In this document: positions 57,201 through 64,000 of the stretch, one piece after another
How positions within the stretch are numbered: position 1 is the stretch's first letter
How the letters are laid out: the number at the start of each line of letters is the position of its first letter
Source of the DNA: Cheiracanthium punctorium
Lineage: Eukaryota > Arthropoda > Arachnida > Araneae > Cheiracanthiidae
Assembly (NCBI GenBank): GCA_038373885.1
Contig: JAWZYV010000147.1
Location: 248,001-312,000 of the forward strand
Direction of reading: 5' to 3'
Length of the DNA: 64,000 bases
Program-made: the position numbers and the translations under genes
The notes under the pieces: model-generated
Told to the model about the DNA's origin: nothing
Databases searched by the model: none
The model's input: only the letters and a program-made list of their open reading frames with translations

Positions 57201-60200
57201 TATACAAAGCATCAGTTTTATTAAAGTAAAATTTTTATTCCCATCATTAATATTATATACTATTATTTTGATTGTAATAGTGTAAAGCTTACTTGATGCA
57301 TAACTTTTTTTTTTAAAGATAAATTATAAAAGTATATGAATTGTGTTTTATGCATTTAAAATTTTTTGCTTTATTTTTTTAATTAGTTTAATTATTTTAA
57401 TCTGTCTAGATTTTTACTGTGCCTGTATATATTTTATGCATTGTAGGGAAATATTCAATTTTTGGTTAGCTTGCAAAATGATGACTATTTTTGCATACAA
57501 TTTGGGAACCATGTACAGTACATTTTGAAGGAAGATAAGTTAGAAATGCCCTTACATGTGCAGCAGTTGAGTGAGTGCATTGTGCTCTCAAATCGCCACT
57601 TACTTTTGAACACATAATCATGTAGAAAATGATGCGGTCATTTCCATTTTGGGTTAATTTGTTTTATAATGGATTTTCTTGTAAAGTTTGGTGTTGTTTA
57701 TTTTGTGGAAAGTTGTCCTTCGTCACGGTTCCACTTCTCCTGTCACTTTCCCTACTCTTAAGGCTTCTAGATGTTAACACTTTACGTAGAATCCAGTCTC
57801 TCTTGATGTAGCATTGTGCTTGTTGTTCTATTCAATATGTCCTACCATTTCAGAAGATGAGACAAACTGTAAGCAGAGGCAAACAAAAACGTGTGTAGTG
57901 GTGCTGTAATGACATTGTGTAACATTTGCCTTCTAGGTGTCTTAAAATAACTTTCCTTGATTTGGAATGTTGTGCCTACAGCTTGTGGAGTAAAATGTGT
58001 TTTTGGATAGAAATCATCGAGTTTTTTAAAAAACTCTTGGCAACAAACTTTTTGACAAGTTTTATATATTTAAACAAGGTGTGCTTTATTTTTTATTAGT
58101 TAATAGCTTAAGTATTGTATTGTCATGAAGCTTTAATTGTGTAAAATTTTGAAGAAAGTTCCTTTGTCATGTATTTTAAAATTTTTACCAATTTGAATTT
58201 AATATCATTTGACTTTAACACCGAAATAATAACGTGTAATTTATTTTGAGCAGAGTTCCTGATTTTCTAAACTTATCAGGGGAACATATAATTCCTACTG
58301 TAATGCAAGATACTGAAATTTGTAAAGAATATAACATTCAGTAGATTACATATTGATATGGTATTGAGTTTTTAAGTGCCAAATGCTCAAAATGTCTCTT
58401 AACTTATTTTTTGTTCACTAATTCTGTACATGCTTTTTTTATCTTATAGCTCTTCTTTTGTTAAAAACTATTCTCATTAAATCCTGGTTGTAATTAATGT
58501 TTATAGTTTTGATAATTAAAGAAGAAAATAAAGCTGCTAAGTCTTCCAAATTTTTAATTGAAAATTGCAAAAAATTCTATCAAAAGAAAAGCAGCTCTTT
58601 TCTTGACAGTCTTTATTATGAAAACTGTTTCGCATGCTCATTCGTCATTACAAAAATAAGTAAATAAAGAATAAAAGAAGTTCTGTAATGACTTTATACA
58701 TTTTAAGCTCATAAAAAAATTTCTTTAGTTTGTATCACTTAGTGTTGACCATTAAGAAGTTGCATCTTTCTGCAGTATTGTAAAATATCTCATTCGATGT
58801 GATAGCTATTCTCAACCCAGAAAAGTCACAATCCTGTAGGCCCTTGCATTATATTCTTCTTTGCTGAAAGGATTATTTGTTTTTACATCCAAGTAAACAA
58901 AAATTTATGCTTATTGTTTTCTGGAAAAAATAAGTTTAATTATTTTAATGGTGGTTTTAAACTCTTTGTGGTGTTTTCACACACAAAAAAAAAAAGTTTA
59001 AAAATTATTCACTACTGATAAAGCACTCTTATGAAAAGTAAATACTAAACAGTCTCCAGCCTTTTCTTATATCCTGGCCCATTTATCCTTTAGTAAGAAT
59101 AGTACTTACATATTATCCTGTCAGCAATTTCTGCAAATAGTTTTTCCCATCAAATGGCATAATTTAGCACCAGGATTGAGTCATTTCAACACTTGATCAC
59201 TGTTGATAGGATAATACATAAGTACCATTAGCATCTCTCTCTTTAAAAGTTAAAAATTATGTTATATTCCTTTAAACTATATTTTTTAACTGTATATCTA
59301 ACCCTTTCTTTCCCATGCTCTTCATGTTGCCAAGGTACATAATTATCATTAAAGGCATACCAAATTTTCTTAGCATAGTTACAGAAAAATAACGTACTGT
59401 ACAGGGAAGTTTTCTGTGTTGTCTTGTGTCTCATCTCATTTTTATTTTTTTGCTCCTTGACTTTCTAAAACATGTATTTTACAATATTGATGCAATTTTT
59501 TTTTTAAATTTTGATGCTATTCTTGAGAAATAAAAAAAAGTTGTCATGAATAGGCGTCATAAAAGCCATTTATGAATTGGGTGTTTTAGACTGTCTCAAT
59601 AGTGTGACTATATATATTCATATATATACATATATTATATATATGATTTTTACTACTCATTGTTATAACTGGCAATATTCAACATACAAATCAACTTGTT
59701 CTTAGCGGATTTGCAAAATAATTGATCTGTGTCTCTTTTTTGAGCAGTTCACTCATTGTTCTACTATTTTTGAGCAATAAATATATTTCAAACAAATCAT
59801 TCTCACTGATCGTATTGTTACATCCAGTTGTAAAGAAATTTGATTGTTTGGGTGAAAAGTAATGAAATAAATAAAATATATGTATTTAATGAGTATTGTT
59901 ATGTAGTCTGTTCTTTTAAGTCATTTTTACACTGAAATAATTGCATTCTTGGGTATAAATAAGAATTTTTTTTTTTTAAATAGTATTGTCATTTCTTGTG
60001 AAATTACAATACACTTTAGTACTTCTAACAGAGAAAGGGGGGGGGGGGGAGATCCGTTTTTCCGTGAAACCCAGATAGTATCAGTTTAGAGTTTTTCTTT
60101 GCATGTGTTTCTAGAAATAACAGTGATCTACCCAAAAAAATTTTTTATAAGTCAGGTGGCTTTATGGAGCTGCAGTGTTTAATTCTATCAAATTAAAGCA

Positions 60201-63170
60201 TTCAAAATGGTATTCTGATTTTTCTTCTGGGCAGTCAATAAAACTTTTTGAGCAAAGTGCCCTGCGAGAAAGGCCTAGGGAAAACCCTGAATAATATTTT
60301 ACATATATTTTTAATTAAAAAAAAAAAATCTGTTAAAGTCAATGTTTTTGCAAGTTCACATTAAATGAGAACCACAGTTTAAGAAAGAAAATTATATAAT
60401 TAGTTTGTGTTAAAAGATTTCAATGTATAGTAAACCCATGGTATTTACAAGTACATAGAATTAATGAGCGAATTGCCTCTATTCTTTCTCTATCGCTGTA
60501 ACTGAGTTTGACTGTATTGAATTGCTGTGCCCAAGACACAGCTTTGACTGGTGGATCTAGGAAAGTTTGAAGAAAGGGGTGATCAATATGACTAAACTTA
60601 TTGTCGGAGATCCCTCCCCTCATTGGATTTTGAATATTGAACCATATTTAACTTGTCCACTTTCATCATTTATAAAAGAGCACAATCGGCGAACCATTCA
60701 GGGAAGCAACATCAATCATACGAGGAGTAGTCTTTACCATGGTATAATGAGTGCAAAGAGGTTAAACATGAAATAAATAAAGACTTTGTAAAAAAAACAC
60801 ACACAAAAAGGTACTTATGTGTGTTTTTTTTTTATGAAGCTTTTATTTATTTCATTGCTTGACTCTGTTTTGAGTGTTTTTTCTGAGGTTAAACATGGGT
60901 TCACTTTGCAGGTTCAAGGGTAGCAATGTCTCCCTTTTATCAGCCACTGCAACTACTGTTGACCTTCTCTAACACTGCCAAACATTATTTTCAGGGAGGT
61001 CGACTTATAATTCAAAATGCATTTTGTGGAATAAAATTGTGTAAAGCTTTTTCAAAAATGGTAATTAAGATTGCTATGTTGTGAATTAGCAGCTAGATCT
61101 GGTCATTTGACGTAGGGAGAGGTCCAAATTTACAGAAAAAAGTGTTGCATAATTTATAGAAGCTCTCTTATGAGAAAGTCTGGACATCCATATTATGGAG
61201 AGCAAGATAGGTTTTCTCATTTGTGTCAATGGTGACAAAACTGGTTAGGTGACCCAAACAGGATATAACACAGTGGGAGCAGCCACAATCAGCTTCCACC
61301 ATATAATCTGATGAAGCTGGGGGAGGAGCTTAAAACACATCTAGCTGGTAAACTTCTAGGCGGGACGAAAGAATGAATGACTTTTCTCTATTTGCTTCGT
61401 TCTACCCCAGTGTTGGGGTAAAATACTCATGCATTTTGGGTTAAGTTGGGGGGGGGGGAGGAACTGGCCAGTTTTACCAGTAAATGGCTTCAAAGTATTT
61501 CGGTCTGGCATCTCCAGTTTAGCTATATTCTCCTTGAGGCGACCAGATTTTTTATAAAAATTGAAAATAAACCAGAGTAGCATTCCCAATTCTGAAACAA
61601 AAATTGGGGAGGTTTCATAAATTCAGTGATCTTATTTATTTGACTACTGCATTATTAACATTCATAAAATGGTGAAAAGATAATTTTAATTTTATTTTTT
61701 TTAATTGGAAAGAAATAATTATAAAAATTTTGTCACTATTTCTCATGCTTGGTGACTAATTGGGTTTAGTTTACACATATTCATTTCACATTATACTACA
61801 GATATGGTATTTCCCAAGATATTGTTACGAATCTTTCAGATGATCTGGTCTTCAGGGATTTAATTTTTAATTTGGTTAAATAAATAAAGGCTAAAATTTA
61901 TTTTCTACATATCTAATGATTAAATTTGTATCTTGTTGTATGAAACTTGGTTAATAGAGATCAGGAACCTTGTGTTTACGAAACAAAACATGGGATTTGG
62001 ATAAGGTGACCAAACATCCCTTATTTTCTCGAGGGCAGCCCTTAGTAGAGCAGTTCGGTGTAATGCCTCTATGATGTCATCTGAGTAACAGCCGACTGCA
62101 CATTCTTTCTGTGCAGAATCTTCCAATAAAAGTATTTGAAACATATCTTTTAATGAATCCTAATCACCTCAAAACATAAAAGCGCCGCTGGAAAATCAAA
62201 GGCAAAAGTTCATTTATTCCATTGCAATCATCCAGTTTTTCCCATTGAAGTATATTACAAAACACCGACAGCTGTCATGCCGAAAGGGGACCTGTCACGG
62301 AGAGCCTGGGCTCGTCGAAATGCAGTATTTCACAATATTTTAATTTGTTTTTCGATTCGATTCTTTTCAATTTTAATTATAATAAATATTTCTTACCAAT
62401 TTTAAGAAAATCAGTTATGCTTCCAGGGTTTTCATTGAAAAAAAAAGGGGGTGAGAATTTCTCACCCTTTCCCGCAAACTGAGTGAGATTTTTATAAAAT
62501 GGGTGAGAATTTTTCACTAATAGATTTGGGTTGGGTAAATATCCAGTGGGTAGGGTATTTATTCCTGTGTTGGGTAAATACCCAAAATTAAACTATTTAT
62601 GATTTTTAGTTATTTTTATCGAGTGTAGCTGGACCTCCGAGTCTAAATCAAGCGCAGTTACATGCAATAAAAGTGACCCAGTTTAAGATCCCCCCAGGAT
62701 CAGAATGATCCCAGGAACCCTTAGGACCCATTCTCTTTCATAGACTTTATAGTTGTTGAGAATAATCCACTTTTACACTAAGTATTCTTATTTTATTTTT
62801 TTTTTTTTTCTTTCAGAAACCGATTTGTAGGGTACGCGAATTTCTCTCAGCCCTAGTAGCAATAACCCATCGGTCGATGAGAGGCGGGTGAGTTAAATCC
62901 GAGGAGAAGTAGCAATGGCCGATCACGGATTTTCATCCAAAAAAGGGGAAATTTCATCGGCAAATGGTACAAAATGTCCGCTCAGGGAGCCATAAAGCCG
63001 ATCATCGTTTCCCGATGACTCCGATGAAATAACGAAAAGAAACCGATAAACTGTTTAAAATATATTTGTTAATAAAAAATAAACCACTGGCAGCAAAATT
63101 TTCAAAAAATGTCCGTTCTGTTTATTATGTTTTCGTTTTTTGTATGCTAAATTTCTGTTTTTCTGGAAAA
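54260..63170. other. AT-rich 3' flank without a recognisable gene
   Basis: No open frame here resembles a known protein and none shows exon-like borders with conserved content. The 5' part may still be endophilin 3' UTR. It contains simple repeats (T run at 55172, G runs at 56094 and 60038, TA-rich tract at 59610-59645) and short MITE-like segments near 61430 and 62540. Confidence 0.5.
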
Positions 63171-63179
63171 AAAAAAAAA

Positions 63180-63256
63180 ATTCTTCCTCCACCGGGCCCG
63201 AACCATGAGCGTACTGATTACGAGATAAGCGCGCTGCCCCTAGACCATCAAATCGT
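63180..63256 (-). repeat. tRNA-derived SINE head
   Basis: The minus strand reads GATGGTCTAGGGGCAGCGCG (box A), an anticodon-loop-like CTCGTAA, then CATGGTTCGGGCCCGGTGGA (box B). The fold is partial, so this is a SINE head or tRNA pseudogene of Thr type by anticodon. Confidence 0.5.
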
Positions 63257-64000
63257 GTCATGTGTAAGGCAAAGTGTGAAGTACCGGTTATTTTAGTCTC
63301 AGATTGGGACGGGTGAAATCTTGACAAACTGTTGTTCAGCTATTATTAATAATAGTCAAATTATTCGATTGGTAAGAAATTAATTTCACTTTTTACCAAT
63401 GTATGTAAGTAGCAACAACATTCATAATTAATAATTAAAAAATCTGATGTGTCCAACACATGACTTCCTTGCACGTCTATTAGATCAAAAATATTTTCGA
63501 TGCACTTCCTCTAAACTTATTTCTTTGAAAGAGATAAAATATCAATAATAGTAAGATTTAGCGATTTATAGCTAAATATTTCGATATCGCCAAGCTGAGT
63601 TCAATTTGAAAGATTTCCTTCTAACACTTTATTTGGCGATATTTCACCAAAAGCCGACAAACTTGAGATAGTCTGCGAGATTTTGGGGATAGCCAAAGTA
63701 GTCATTGACCACAGACTTTCAATGAATTGAATGCATTCATACACCTCAATGTATTTAAAGTCATTTGGCAAACCCTGTAAAAAAATTCTCAGTCGATTGC
63801 TGTCAAAAAAGATATTGAAAACAGTTAGATATTACAATAGTTCTAAATACAAAAGTTCAAAATTCTACGGGTTAAAGTTTTAGAGTTATACAAAATAGGA
63901 AATAATTTTTGGCGCCAAATTTGGCGATATTTCGGCGAAACTCGTCAATGTCGACGACATTTGGCGAGATTTTAGGCATGAACCAAACAATGACAGATTA

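Overview
The window is AT-rich eukaryotic DNA with very long introns, dense simple repeats and many short inverted-repeat transposons. One gene is clear, an endophilin A orthologue on the + strand. Its coding exons run from 18948 to 51729. The protein matches arthropod endophilin A in N-terminus, N-BAR core and SH3 domain, so the source is probably an arthropod. The repeat-rich, intron-rich texture would fit an arachnid, but I cannot name the species from the sequence. Most of the window is intron or intergenic DNA, and most short open reading frames there are chance or transposon remnants.

Layout. Positions 1-16 kb hold no host gene I can support. They contain a retroelement endonuclease fragment, an array of ~160-bp units that each carry the same endonuclease-like motif, a 0.9-kb AAGCTT-rich inverted-repeat element, tRNA-derived SINE heads, several hAT-type MITEs and two copies of a GGGCC-ended repeat. 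A possible endophilin promoter with a CTCF-like motif lies near 16.2 kb. Positions 18.9-51.7 kb are the endophilin gene: eleven constitutive-looking exons or cassettes with consistent splice phase, plus several candidate alternative exons. Its introns carry a degenerate mariner, a near-complete Tigger/pogo element with TA target duplications, nested hAT MITEs with 8-bp duplications, and a 1.24-kb inverted-repeat element that contains a tRNA-like gene. Positions 51.7-64 kb hold the 3' UTR (end not resolvable), more MITEs, a long palindrome and repeats. I saw no second gene there.

The most interesting result is the splicing architecture of endophilin. Two near-identical 15-nt microexons (33010-33024 and 33841-33855) sit 831 bp apart in one intron. 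They share conserved flanks and perfect donor sites, and they would insert HEHP or HETA at the predicted loop between BAR helices 2 and 3. A 9-nt candidate microexon (28665-28673, IRE) has a perfect TACTAAC branch point. In the linker before the SH3 domain there are an alternative donor (+39 nt), candidate cassettes of 21 and 36 nt, and a 135-nt SP-rich cassette. All are phase 1-1 and open, so every combination keeps the reading frame. The gene therefore looks able to make many isoforms that differ at the membrane-bending domain and at the linker. This is inferred from sequence alone and needs RNA evidence.
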